From positions 1 through 42,745 of the IMG/VR virus record IMGVR_UViG_3300046837_000232: a stretch of DNA of 42,745 nt; one strand, written 5' to 3'. The notes beneath the pieces are model-generated. The model was given only the letters and a program-made list of their open reading frames with translations. It did not search any database and was not told the origin of the DNA. The first letter of the stretch is position 1, and each line of letters begins with the position of its first letter. Below, one piece after another: positions 14,654 through 22,531 of this stretch. This DNA comes from a virus. The position numbers and the translations under genes were made by a program.

Positions 14654-17600
14654 ATGAAAACAATAATTCGACTCAAACCGGTGCTGATGCTGGTGCTGGT
14701 GCTGTGCGCTCTTTGCGTCCTTTCGCGGCAAGAGGCGCGCGCCCAGCAACCGGCGGTGTTTTCGCCTGGGGGCGGGGCGGGCAGCAATTTCTACTTCTTC
14801 ACCATTAACAGCAACATCAACGGCGGCACGTTCAGCAACGTGACGTTTATCGGGACCAATACCTTTACCGGCGGCACGTTCAGCAACTCCATCTTTGTCG
14901 GCAGCAATTATTTTCCCACTTTTGTTGGAGGCCAAATCACCTCGACCAACTTTGTGGGGGACGCCGGGAATCTGACGAACATCAGCGCCGTGTACCGGGT
15001 GTTCACCAACGGGACAGTGATCGGGCCGAAGGGCAAGCTGGTGACGACGGGGACGGTTTCGGCAGGGATCCAGGAGGCGATCAACGACATGCCGCTGGCG
15101 CCATCCTCAGCTGCGGCGAGCAAGTTTTTGATTCCGGGCGGCGGGACGATTGTGCTTGAAGGGCCGGGCCAGTTTGTGTGCACAGGGCAGATCATCATTC
15201 CGTCTTACACCAACAGGCCGTTTAACCTAAAGATCAGAGGCGAGGGCTTGCCGCAAGTTATTTACAACGGTCCAGGCGGATCGAACTTCGTCATCACGAC
15301 AGAATATATCGGAAGCACCTTGTTCAATGGTTTGCGGTTGGAGGTGGACAACATCTCGTGGCTGATGATCCCGAACACGACAAATATGATCTTCAAGATA
15401 GGGGCGTACCAGGACGTGCGTTTCAGGAACAACACATTCGCCTGGAACTTTGGGTTGACCAATCAATCGGCGCATGCCAATGGCGGTTACACCTACAACT
15501 ATGAATTGACGCAATCGGTGCAGCCCGGGGTAGTGGGAGTGTGGCTAGAGCCCAGCTCGTCCGTGTGGTCGGAGTTTACCGGGAACACTTTTTTTGGGTT
15601 GGCTTGTGCGATTGCCCATGGAGGAAATCGAGGCATAATCAGCGGGAACAATTTCGGCAGCATAGGATCGTTCTTCACCAATTCGGCTTACACCTATACC
15701 ACGCTCTGGACGAACGCGGATTACGCGGGGAGCCTGGATGTGGCGAGTTTCATGGGCTTAGGGCCGGCCATTGTTTACGAGACATTCGATTCGTCTGACC
15801 TCACCATTGAAAACAACAGCTTTCTGAAGTGTGGCGCGTCGGTGATCAATGTGGGTGGATCAATCACGGTGGCAAATGACTTTTACTTTGGAGGGAACTA
15901 CAAGGTGGTTAACTATAGTTTGGGCGGCCATTGCGCCGTGAACCATTCGCAAGGCGGATTCCAAGAAGCAGATCATGGAGATGCGATTATCAATGACAGC
16001 GGGACCACGCCGTGGTTTACATTCAGCCCCCAAACAAGCACCACGACGACCGGGCCATTCACCATCGTCTCAAACAGCATTCTTGGGTTGAGCATTTGGG
16101 GAAACCTCAACGCCTCGAACAATTTCGCCGTCAATGGCACGGCTACAATCAAAGGCGGCGGACCTGCGTTGGACAGTGTTCTAGTAAGTGATGCGGTAGG
16201 GTTAGCGCATTGGACAAATGGCTTGAACCTTTCTGGATCAAACACTTTTTCTGGAACCAACTTCTTTACTTCTATCCAGGTGAAAGTCCTTCTTGCGTCT
16301 AACATCGTAGGCGCAGTTACTAGGATTTTTACGAATACTGTAAGTTTAGGGTCTGACGTGGTTAGTAACCTGGACTTCATCGGGAATGGGGGGATCGCAA
16401 TCACCGGTGCGGTTGTGAATGGGCAGGCGGAAATTGGTTTTACAAGTACAGGGGGTGGAGGGAGTGGTTCGGCGAGCAACGCGATCGTGAATGTGCTGAC
16501 CAATGGCGTCTCGGTGGCGGCCGGGGGAACGGTGATCTCCAACCTGAACATACTGGGCAACGGCTCGAGCGTGGTGACGGGGGCGGTGGTGAACGGGCAG
16601 GCGAATATCGGGATCACGAGCACGGGCGGGGGCGGGGCGGGGACAGTCTCGAACGCGTTTGGGCTGGGGCCGGGGGCGGTGATCCTGGGGGCGGGCCTGG
16701 GCGGTGTGATGGCGAGCGGCAACGCCTTCTCCGGCACGGACGGTTTGTGGGCGACGAACGCGACGGCGAATTTTCCGTTGTTCGCCAACATCATTTCCAC
16801 GACGGGCCGGATGACGAACGGCTCTTTGACGGCCTCGACGCTGGTGGGCTCGGACGCCAACAAGGCGCTCAACAGCATCACGGTGGGGAGCGGGTTATTA
16901 CTGACTGGAAACACACTCTCCACTAACGGGCAAACCACAAGCGGCGGCGGCGGGGCGCCGACGATCACGCAGACCAACTGGAACATCAATCAAGTTTATA
17001 CGGTGGGGTCAGCCCCGATACTTGCATTATCGTCCATAGTATTGATTGGCCCTGCCACCACTGGTTCAGGCGTTATGGCGATAATGGCTGATCAGTCTGG
17101 TGGTTCTACTTTCACTACTCTCTCTGTTGTGTCAAACTCTGTGACCACACAACAGACGATTGTAGTGCCACTAGAGGGAATACTTAAAGCAGGGGCGAAG
17201 TTTTACTTTACTAATTCGTCTGATGGAACAGGTGCGACGAGTGATTTTACATTCGGGACAGGGTATTTTGTAACGTTGACAGGGGCAACGGGTCCACAAG
17301 GACCGACTGATCCGAATGCGTTAACCAATAACGACACCAGAGCGATAACGATTACTGGGCCTTTGACTAATAATGGGGTGGAGTTTGTTAAAGATGAATT
17401 AATGGTCAGCGCCAATGGAAACAACGTCGCAATAAACAGCAACTCGGTGGCGATTACGACCAGCGGAAATGCGACATTCTCAAGCAGCACTGGTCCTTTG
17501 GTTCTTGCGCCTCAGAATGGTATCGTGACGAATCAGGCTGACCTGTTCGTTACCGGAAAACTATCCGCTCAATTTGGTTTTGGTGGGACAAATGGGAACG

Positions 17601-18130
17601 TGCCTGTAGTGATCTATCGCAATTACAATGTCAGCAACGATACATCGTCAAGCGCATTGAGCAACTTGGTCGTGGTCCCAATTCCTGCGGCGTCTATGGG
17701 GACTAACAGGGCAGTCCATATTTATGTCGCGGGAGACTTTTTGCAAAACTCCGGCTCATCAACTGGGGCTGTCTTGGCGGTTACTTTCGGTGGCACTACA
17801 AACTATCACACCGGGGCTGTAAACACTCAGAATTTACTATTCCCGGCCAGAACCCAACGGCAGGGATTCTCGTTTGAGTTCATATTGCAAAACACAGGAA
17901 CCGTTAATTCGCAATCAATGGTTGGGAACATTTTGTTTGCCAGCGGTGGAACATCTCCGTTGATTGGTGCGGGGTTTCCTAATTCGACGGTATTCATGAA
18001 TCCTATCTGGGGGGCATCTACGGCCATAGACACCACTTCCGCTCAAAACTTTGTCGTGTATTGGCAATGGCAGAGTGCGTCTGCATCGTGCGAGTTCAAG
18101 GTTCAAAACGTCATCGCCATACTTGAATGA
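14654..18130 (+). CDS. Large tail fibre/spike with beta-helix and signal peptide
   Basis: 1,158 residues from ATG 14654; upstream extension to 14408 overlaps the previous gene. Residues 1-30 form a signal peptide (basic MKTIIRLK, hydrophobic LMLVLVLCALCVL, then EARA before QQ), the last part of the h-region coming from an inverted repeat copy. Residues 45-100 hold GGTFSNVTFIG-like beta repeats. From about 137 (GIQEAINDMP) to 445 a right-handed parallel beta-helix of the pectate-lyase type is likely, the usual architecture of receptor-binding or depolymerase spikes. Two copies of a module ending in ITGAVVNGQAEIG / VTGAVVNGQANIG lie near 565-660. A GATGPQGP collagen-like piece is near 876. Base use shifts to AT-richer at 16150-16480 and after 17000. 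It ends in an ATGA overlap. Confidence 0.8.
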   Translation: MKTIIRLKPVLMLVLVLCALCVLSRQEARAQQPAVFSPGGGAGSNFYFFTINSNINGGTFSNVTFIGTNTFTGGTFSNSIFVGSNYFPTFVGGQITSTNFVGDAGNLTNISAVYRVFTNGTVIGPKGKLVTTGTVSAGIQEAINDMPLAPSSAAASKFLIPGGGTIVLEGPGQFVCTGQIIIPSYTNRPFNLKIRGEGLPQVIYNGPGGSNFVITTEYIGSTLFNGLRLEVDNISWLMIPNTTNMIFKIGAYQDVRFRNNTFAWNFGLTNQSAHANGGYTYNYELTQSVQPGVVGVWLEPSSSVWSEFTGNTFFGLACAIAHGGNRGIISGNNFGSIGSFFTNSAYTYTTLWTNADYAGSLDVASFMGLGPAIVYETFDSSDLTIENNSFLKCGASVINVGGSITVANDFYFGGNYKVVNYSLGGHCAVNHSQGGFQEADHGDAIINDSGTTPWFTFSPQTSTTTTGPFTIVSNSILGLSIWGNLNASNNFAVNGTATIKGGGPALDSVLVSDAVGLAHWTNGLNLSGSNTFSGTNFFTSIQVKVLLASNIVGAVTRIFTNTVSLGSDVVSNLDFIGNGGIAITGAVVNGQAEIGFTSTGGGGSGSASNAIVNVLTNGVSVAAGGTVISNLNILGNGSSVVTGAVVNGQANIGITSTGGGGAGTVSNAFGLGPGAVILGAGLGGVMASGNAFSGTDGLWATNATANFPLFANIISTTGRMTNGSLTASTLVGSDANKALNSITVGSGLLLTGNTLSTNGQTTSGGGGAPTITQTNWNINQVYTVGSAPILALSSIVLIGPATTGSGVMAIMADQSGGSTFTTLSVVSNSVTTQQTIVVPLEGILKAGAKFYFTNSSDGTGATSDFTFGTGYFVTLTGATGPQGPTDPNALTNNDTRAITITGPLTNNGVEFVKDELMVSANGNNVAINSNSVAITTSGNATFSSSTGPLVLAPQNGIVTNQADLFVTGKLSAQFGFGGTNGNVPVVIYRNYNVSNDTSSSALSNLVVVPIPAASMGTNRAVHIYVAGDFLQNSGSSTGAVLAVTFGGTTNYHTGAVNTQNLLFPARTQRQGFSFEFILQNTGTVNSQSMVGNILFASGGTSPLIGAGFPNSTVFMNPIWGASTAIDTTSAQNFVVYWQWQSASASCEFKVQNVIAILE
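14706..14732 (-). repeat. Inverted AACGCARAG-family copy in a signal peptide
   Basis: The reverse complement of the main repeat (GCGCTCTTTGCGTCCTTTCG) encodes A-L-C-V-L-S-R of the fibre signal peptide. Confidence 0.8.
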
Positions 18131-19221
18131 GGACTCTTGCGCTATTGCTGTGCCTTGCTCAGACGCTCGGGGCGGCTGTGACGGGGACAATCTCCGGTCA
18201 AGCGAGTATTACCGGCAAGGCCGTTCTTAGTGGTAACGGAGTTTTCATTGCGCCCCCGGTTGCTGCCTTCAATGCCAGCACGACCGCAGGTGATCCAACG
18301 CTTTCCGTGACGTTCACTGATGCCTCGACTGGAACGCCAACGTCGTGGTTCTGGAACTTCGGAGACGGCAACACCAGCACCAGTCAGAACCCGACTCACG
18401 GTTTTGCATCGGGTTTAACGACTGTGACGTTTACCGCGCAGAACGCGGGAGGAAGTTCGAGCACAACGACAAACATCGTTGTCAACTATCTGGCGGACAT
18501 CTTCGTTGACTTTCACGGTGGAACAAGCGGACAGGCAGTAACCACAAACCTGCTCGCAGCCTCGTCTTACATCAGCACCAGTTTCAAAGGGACATGGACA
18601 TTACTCGGAGGTCAAACGGCCACCAATCTTCCGACTTCCACAGCAATGTTTTTCACCAATGTAAACGCCGCCTTACCTGCTCCAGTCAAGGTGGACGGTA
18701 CCGCACATGACGGGGCAAACGGAGTCGGGATGGCTTACTTCTTCAATGGCGCTTTCGAGCAGTATGGAGTGCTAAATTGGGCCACCAATTACCCAACTGT
18801 GTCCTTCCAGTGTATCATGTCTTTCGGTGAGGCAAACGGGAACTTCTTCGATCATGGCGTCATGGAGTCCACGACCAACGCGAGCGTCTATTGCTCGTTT
18901 CCAAACTATCATTCAGGATTGCCCGCATTGAGAACTGAAACCTGCCCCTCTCCTAATCCATGCGTGTTTGGATCAAATGTGACTATCTCCCGAAACACCA
19001 ATTACCGAGTTGTTGGGAAATGGGTCAGTGGGGATGGTGGCTATATAAACTTTTATGATATGTCCGGCAATCTAGTCGGCAGCACCTACTCAAGCAATGA
19101 CAGCATCGCTGGAGGTGTCGCGCTATTTCAACTCGGCATCCCTTCGAGCAGCGACGGGGGAAACACAGTGGCGTTCTGGGACAGCCTTGCAATCAAGTTC
19201 GACGGAAGTCTTTACCAATAA
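18127..19221 (+). CDS. Secreted-type PKD-domain adhesin-like protein
   Basis: 364 residues, starting in an ATGA overlap with the fibre gene. Residues 1-16 (MRTLALLLCLAQTLGA) are a signal peptide. A PKD domain covers about residues 42-120 (PPVAAFNAS, then SWFWNFGDGNTSTSQNPTH, ending NIVVNY), the Ig-like fold common in bacterial surface proteins. The rest, about 230 residues, looks like a lectin/LamG-type beta sandwich (IFVDFHGG, SFQCIMSFGEANGNFFDHG, VAFWDSLAIKFDGS). It is probably a receptor- or polymer-binding accessory of the tail, or a protein exported by the infected or lysogenic cell. Base use is AT-richer than in the head genes, matching the preceding fibre end. Confidence 0.75.
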   Translation: MRTLALLLCLAQTLGAAVTGTISGQASITGKAVLSGNGVFIAPPVAAFNASTTAGDPTLSVTFTDASTGTPTSWFWNFGDGNTSTSQNPTHGFASGLTTVTFTAQNAGGSSSTTTNIVVNYLADIFVDFHGGTSGQAVTTNLLAASSYISTSFKGTWTLLGGQTATNLPTSTAMFFTNVNAALPAPVKVDGTAHDGANGVGMAYFFNGAFEQYGVLNWATNYPTVSFQCIMSFGEANGNFFDHGVMESTTNASVYCSFPNYHSGLPALRTETCPSPNPCVFGSNVTISRNTNYRVVGKWVSGDGGYINFYDMSGNLVGSTYSSNDSIAGGVALFQLGIPSSSDGGNTVAFWDSLAIKFDGSLYQ

Positions 19222-19227
19222 AAACTT

Positions 19228-19275
19228 ATGACCAAACTCCTCACCCTCCTGTTGCTCTGCGTCGGCCTGGCCTAA
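19228..19275 (+). pseudogene. Orphan signal-peptide remnant
   Basis: ATG 19228 begins MTKLLTLLLLCVGLA and then stops (TAA). This is a clean n- and h-region of a signal peptide without a mature protein. It is most simply the stump of a deleted secreted protein, or a start captured between modules; a real 15-residue peptide cannot be excluded. Confidence 0.45.
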
Positions 19276-19295
19276 TCACAGCGCTCCACCACACC

Positions 19296-19604
19296 ATGGA
19301 CACCAAGCAATCCAAGACCAACACGATTCTGCTATTGATCATTGGCGGACTGGGCGCGGTGGCGTGGTTCCTGGCGACCCATACGCTGAGCGTGATCGAG
19401 GGAACGCAGGCGGCGTCCGCAGTGAGCCTGGCGGCGCTGAACAAGACCGTGGAGGCGTTGCACGCGGAGATGATGCCGCGGGTGGAGGTGCAAGTTGAGC
19501 TGCAGGGGTTCCGGGACCATTCGGCCAAGCAGGATATTGACCTGGCGGAGCTGAAACTCCGGACGACGGCGATGGAGCTGGAGCTGCAGAAGATGAGGAA
19601 GTGA
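19296..19604 (+). CDS. Membrane-anchored coiled-coil protein (i-spanin-like candidate)
   Basis: 102 residues. One membrane span near the N-terminus (TILLLIIGGLGAVAWFLAT, residues about 10-28) is followed by a long charged coiled coil to the C-terminus. This N-in single-span plus coiled-coil plan is that of inner-membrane spanins, and a two-span protein and a lipoprotein follow, so the three could form a lysis group. The family is not recognised by sequence. Z-type structural or anchor roles are possible alternatives. Confidence 0.55.
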   Translation: MDTKQSKTNTILLLIIGGLGAVAWFLATHTLSVIEGTQAASAVSLAALNKTVEALHAEMMPRVEVQVELQGFRDHSAKQDIDLAELKLRTTAMELELQKMRK

Positions 19605-19610
19605 ATTGAA

Positions 19611-19643
19611 TTTTAGCCGCGAAAGAACGCAGAGAACGCAAAG
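19611..19643 (+). repeat. AACGCARAG-family repeat at a junction
   Basis: TTTTAGCCGCGAAAGAACGC followed by two nonamers, ending next to ATG 19647. Confidence 0.9.
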
Positions 19644-19646
19644 ATA

Positions 19647-19904
19647 ATGAGAGTCAAAACTGAACAGTGGCTGAGGGCGCTGGCGGCGGCGGTGATCACC
19701 GGGGCGGCCTCGAGCGGATCCGCCTTTGTGGGGATCGCGGTGGCGGCCGCGGTGGGGGTGAATGTGCAGCGGCTGGACCTCAAGCAGCTGGGGGTGATGT
19801 GCCTGACCGGCGGCCTGGTGGGGATGTTCGCCTACCTGAAACAGAGCCCGGTGCCGCCTGAGAGCACCGGGGATACGGAAATGACTAAGAAGGACACGAA
19901 ATAA
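19647..19904 (+). CDS. Two-span membrane protein, holin candidate
   Basis: 85 residues. Two hydrophobic segments (about residues 9-36, ALAAAVITGAASSGSAFVGI and following, and 45-63, LGVMCLTGGLVGMFAYL) are joined by a short loop, with a charged, hydrophilic C-terminus. Size and layout fit small class II-type holins that open the inner membrane at lysis. It lies between the coiled-coil protein and a lipoprotein; its stop overlaps the lipoprotein start as TAATG. No endolysin gene is adjacent, which weakens the call. Confidence 0.55.
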   Translation: MRVKTEQWLRALAAAVITGAASSGSAFVGIAVAAAVGVNVQRLDLKQLGVMCLTGGLVGMFAYLKQSPVPPESTGDTEMTKKDTK

Positions 19905-20218
19905 TGAAACTGAGACTGATGGGACTGATGGGACTGATGGTGATCGCGGGACTGGCCGGCTGCGCGGTGCTGCACTCGACGACTTACAATGAGCAGGGGC
20001 AGCGAACCTCTTTCGTGCGGGTGGTGACGTTCATGGATTCAAAATCGGAGCTGACCAAATTCCGCAACGCGACGACAACGACGACCAACGGCCAATGGCC
20101 GGCGGGAACGACGATCGGCGGGTTAAACCAGGTGAGCACGACGACGAACCTGAACGCGCTGGTAGAGGCGGTGGTGTCCGGCGCGGTGCAGGGAGGAGTG
20201 AAGGCGGCGAAGCCGTGA
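19904..20218 (+). CDS. Small lipoprotein, o-spanin candidate
   Basis: 104 residues. MKLRLMGLMGLMVIAGLAGC is a lipoprotein signal with lipobox LAGC, so the mature protein should start at C20 and be anchored by lipid. The tandem GLMGLM comes from a GGGACTGAT direct repeat. The mature part is rich in Thr and Asn. Outer-membrane spanins are lipoproteins next to an inner-membrane coiled-coil partner, as here, but they are usually Pro-rich, so the role is uncertain. Confidence 0.6.
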   Translation: MKLRLMGLMGLMVIAGLAGCAVLHSTTYNEQGQRTSFVRVVTFMDSKSELTKFRNATTTTTNGQWPAGTTIGGLNQVSTTTNLNALVEAVVSGAVQGGVKAAKP

Positions 20219-20228
20219 GGGAAGCAAT

Positions 20229-20260
20229 CTAACCGCAAAGAACGCAGAGAACGCAGAGAG
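20229..20260 (+). repeat. AACGCARAG-family repeat at a junction
   Basis: CTAACCGCAAAGAACGCAGA and a further unit between the lipoprotein gene and ATG 20277. Confidence 0.9.
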
Positions 20261-20276
20261 AGAAAGGCAAATTATT

Positions 20277-20552
20277 ATGGGAATCGCAGTGCCCCCACCA
20301 TTACCGATCGGATCAATCATTCCATCGCAAGTTGAGTGGACAGGGTACTTCGGAACGGAGTATGCCCTTAACGTGTTTTGGGAGATGCCCGATCCGGGCA
20401 CTTACTCGCTGGAAAGCAGCCCAGGTCCCGGCAAGCCCTGGGTGCCTGCTGGAACACTGGGCCACACGCATCCGGGATCTTCCCGCTACTCGATAGATAA
20501 CGTGGAGTACACGGATCCGCAGGTGGCGTATCGGATGACCAAGACGGGTTGA
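20277..20552 (+). CDS. Small Ig-like/beta-sandwich protein, unknown
   Basis: 91 residues. The second half (GTYSLESSPGPGKPWVPAGT, then DPQVAYRMTKTG) follows the pattern of beta-sandwich domains abundant in Verrucomicrobiota exported proteins, with a YxLxxS strand, a WxPxG strand and a terminal YRM/FYRL strand. That resemblance is from memory. No signal peptide is present. It may be a small tail or capsid accessory. Confidence 0.55.
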   Translation: MGIAVPPPLPIGSIIPSQVEWTGYFGTEYALNVFWEMPDPGTYSLESSPGPGKPWVPAGTLGHTHPGSSRYSIDNVEYTDPQVAYRMTKTG

Positions 20553-20581
20553 TTTTTTTTAACCGCAAAGAACGCAAAGGC
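20553..20581 (+). repeat. Short AACGCARAG-family repeat
   Basis: A T-run followed by AACCGCAAAGAACGCAAAG; reaches the leader of ATG 20587. Confidence 0.85.
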
Positions 20582-20586
20582 AAGTT

Positions 20587-20844
20587 ATGGCAACGAAGAA
20601 CACGGAAACAAATTTGATGAAGGAAGCGGATGAGCCCGGCAAGGATCGCCAGTTTCAAGGGCAGCAGACCTGGCCGCCGCCGGCGCCGCGGGTGCTCGCG
20701 GTGGGGGAGGAGGTGACGCTCAAGGTGACGGTGGCCTCGATCCATCCGCACGCGCCGCAGTGGGTGACGGTGGATTTGGGTGACTCGGAATTCACCGGGC
20801 GGCCGGCGACGTGCGTGCGGGTGAATGCGAAGCAACTAAGCTGA
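20587..20844 (+). CDS. Small unknown protein
   Basis: 85 residues. A polar N-terminus precedes a small beta domain (GEEVTLKVTVASIHPHAPQW, then VTVDLGDSEF and TCVRVNAKQL). There is no membrane segment or metal motif. It could be a small structural accessory; nothing more is visible. Confidence 0.55.
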   Translation: MATKNTETNLMKEADEPGKDRQFQGQQTWPPPAPRVLAVGEEVTLKVTVASIHPHAPQWVTVDLGDSEFTGRPATCVRVNAKQLS

Positions 20845-20861
20845 GGCTGAGGGTGACCTGG

Positions 20862-20890
20862 CCCACGAATTGCACGAATAGCACGAATCA
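20862..20890 (+). repeat. CACGAATNN nonamer repeat
   Basis: Three tandem nonamers (CACGAATTG, CACGAATAG, CACGAATCA) between genes. Other copies are at 26576 and 27418. Confidence 0.9.
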
Positions 20891-20896
20891 GGACTG

Positions 20897-21190
20897 ATGA
20901 AATGCTCGAGGACAGGGTGCGAGCGGGATGCGGTGGTGGCGCTGATGCTCAATGTGCCGGCCAAGGATTGTCCGATCCCGGAACATGAGCCGATCCAGAT
21001 CGTGATCAACCTGCAGATGTGCGAGGGCTGCCTCTCGGAAGCGAAGGCAGCCGACTTTTTGACCAAGGACCTCGAGCACGTGGTGAAGATCGCCGCCAAG
21101 GGGATGCAGCCGCCGGACTTTGGGCGGGCGTTTGTGACCGGGATCCCGCTGGACGACCCGAAGATGAAGATGTTTGCGAGGAAACTATGA
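20897..21190 (+). CDS. Small zinc-binding-like protein
   Basis: 97 residues from ATG 20897. Two cysteine pairs, C3-x4-C8 (CSRTGC) and a later C-x2-C (MCEGC), probably hold one zinc ion. A helical C-terminal half follows (SEAKAADFLTKDLEHVVKIA). It ends in an ATGA overlap with the next gene, which is also a Cys-rich protein. Function unknown. Confidence 0.6.
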   Translation: MKCSRTGCERDAVVALMLNVPAKDCPIPEHEPIQIVINLQMCEGCLSEAKAADFLTKDLEHVVKIAAKGMQPPDFGRAFVTGIPLDDPKMKMFARKL

Positions 21191-21801
21191 GTAACCGCAA
21201 AGAACGCAGAGAACGCAAAACAGTCATACTGCTCTGCGCTGTTTGCGTTCTTTGGCGGCAAGAGGTTCCGGGGCAAACCATTCGCGAGGAGCAGAGGAAG
21301 CTGGCCACGTTTAAGGATTCGCCGGAGTTGACGACGGGGATCCTGCTCAAGATTGCCAGTTTGCAGCAGCAGCAAGCGGCGGAGGCGGCGACGATTACGG
21401 GGCTGGCGGTGTCGCAACGGACCATTGTGACGACGGACGGGACGAACACGACGGAGAAGCCCGATCCGGCGACGACGAAGACCTGGACGAATACAATAGT
21501 TCCGGCTAATTCACCGATGCGGATCGCGGCGCGCAGCTTGGGGGTGGACTTGCCGCCGGATTTGCCGGGGATGCCCTCGACGAACTTGTGGCAGGTGACA
21601 TGCCCGGAATGCCGGACGAGCTTTGTGAGCGGGGCGGTGTTTGACCGGGTGAGCGGCGGCCGGACGATGGGCGGTGGCCTGGTCGAGGAGCATCGGATGC
21701 GGGTGCGGTGCACCAGGCCGGGTTGCGGGCGGGAGATTTTCTGGACGCGGGAGGTGTATTTGAACCCGGTGGTGGCGATACCGATACCTTTGCCGAAATG
21801 A
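21187..21801 (+). CDS. Zinc-ribbon protein with hairpin-encoded signal-like N-terminus
   Basis: 204 residues from ATG 21187 (ATGA overlap). The N-terminus SNRKERRERK is encoded by a direct repeat copy and the hydrophobic ILLCAVCVLW by an inverted copy, together a signal peptide or N-terminal anchor. A coiled-coil-like stretch with QQQQAAEAATIT follows. Near the C-terminus CPECRTSF and CTRPGCGREIF form a four-cysteine zinc ribbon. It may be a membrane-attached or exported tail accessory; no family is recognised. Downstream ATGs would drop the signal, so the start matters; the overlap favours 21187. Confidence 0.6.
   Translation: MSNRKERRERKTVILLCAVCVLWRQEVPGQTIREEQRKLATFKDSPELTTGILLKIASLQQQQAAEAATITGLAVSQRTIVTTDGTNTTEKPDPATTKTWTNTIVPANSPMRIAARSLGVDLPPDLPGMPSTNLWQVTCPECRTSFVSGAVFDRVSGGRTMGGGLVEEHRMRVRCTRPGCGREIFWTREVYLNPVVAIPIPLPK
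21193..21262. repeat. Inverted pair of AACGCARAG-family repeats (hairpin)
   Basis: A direct copy at 21193-21220 faces an inverted copy at 21232-21262. The arms can pair with one bulge (CCGCAAAGAACGC against GCGTTCTTTGGCGG). Both arms are translated in the gene at 21187. Confidence 0.85.
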
Positions 21802-21905
21802 AGAATTTAACCGCAAAGAACGCAGAGACGGGCTTGTTCATTTTTGCCGCCTCATCTGAGGAAGAAGAAATGAACATGAGTCTTTCGCGGCTCAGCAATG
21901 AATGA
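21798..21905 (+). CDS. Repeat-born 35-residue ORF coupled at both ends
   Basis: It starts in an ATGA overlap with the stop of the zinc-ribbon gene and ends in an ATGA overlap with the next gene at 21902. The peptide begins MKNLTAKNAETG, taken from a repeat, and continues with an acidic stretch (SSEEEE) preceded by FIFAA. It looks like a short ORF that formed around a repeat and keeps ribosomes moving across the junction. Whether the product has a function is unknown. Confidence 0.45.
   Translation: MKNLTAKNAETGLFIFAASSEEEEMNMSLSRLSNE
21805..21829 (+). repeat. AACGCARAG-family repeat at a junction
   Basis: TTTAACCGCAAAGAACGCAG, read in the T-A-K-N-A-E frame of the mini-ORF at 21798. Confidence 0.85.
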
Positions 21906-22531
21906 AAACTGTTGCTTACCAGGACATACTTTACCGGGCGGCGGAGCTGGCGGGGCGTACGCGCGACAACATTCCGTTGTCGGAGGCGGTGATGATCCGG
22001 GGGTTTGTGGCGGTTGACCTGGCCGATGTGTGGAACAAGCACGAGTGGCCGGAGCTGAGGCCGGATCCGCCGAACGTGACAACGATCGTCAACCAGCAAT
22101 TCAGCAAGAACGAGAGCACGCCCTTGACGGAGATGGGGGACATATTGGCGGTGTGGACTGCGAACCCGCTCATCAGCACGCGGGCGCGGGAGGTGGGGTT
22201 TGTGGAGGGTGACGGCGTGGTGAAGCTGGACGAGCCGATAGCCAGTGTGTGGGTGGAATACATGCTGCCGGCGCCGGACCTGATGGCGGTGGCCGATAAT
22301 CTGCTGGCGGCTTACCTGATCCCAAGACGATTCAGCAATTACCTGGCGCTGCGTGCGGCGGGGCATTTGCTCAATAGCGACATCGAGGCGAGCGGAAACA
22401 GCCGGTTACAACTGGCGGAGGGTGCGCTGGCAACGGAGTTAAACCGGCTGGTGCCGCCGACCTGGCGCAATGTGAGGCTGCGAAGGGGCTATGCGCGGCC
22501 AAGGCCGGTGACGCCGCTGGCACTGCCATGA
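21902..22531 (+). CDS. Head-tail adaptor/connector-like protein (tentative)
   Basis: 209 residues. The opening (YQDILYRAAELAGRTRDNIP, then LSEAVMIRGFVAVDLADVW) is a helical start seen in phage adaptor or tail-tubular A-type proteins. A beta-rich middle and a helical segment (LAAYLIPRRFSNYLALRAAG) follow. It directly precedes, with an ATGA overlap, the nozzle-like protein, the common order of tail-tube A and B in short-tailed phages. The assignment rests on position and general form. Confidence 0.55.
   Translation: MKTVAYQDILYRAAELAGRTRDNIPLSEAVMIRGFVAVDLADVWNKHEWPELRPDPPNVTTIVNQQFSKNESTPLTEMGDILAVWTANPLISTRAREVGFVEGDGVVKLDEPIASVWVEYMLPAPDLMAVADNLLAAYLIPRRFSNYLALRAAGHLLNSDIEASGNSRLQLAEGALATELNRLVPPTWRNVRLRRGYARPRPVTPLALP

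Noticed and set aside
18127-19221. PKD protein as an endolysin or chitinase
   Set aside because: No catalytic domain follows the PKD domain; the rest looks like a lectin-type beta sandwich.
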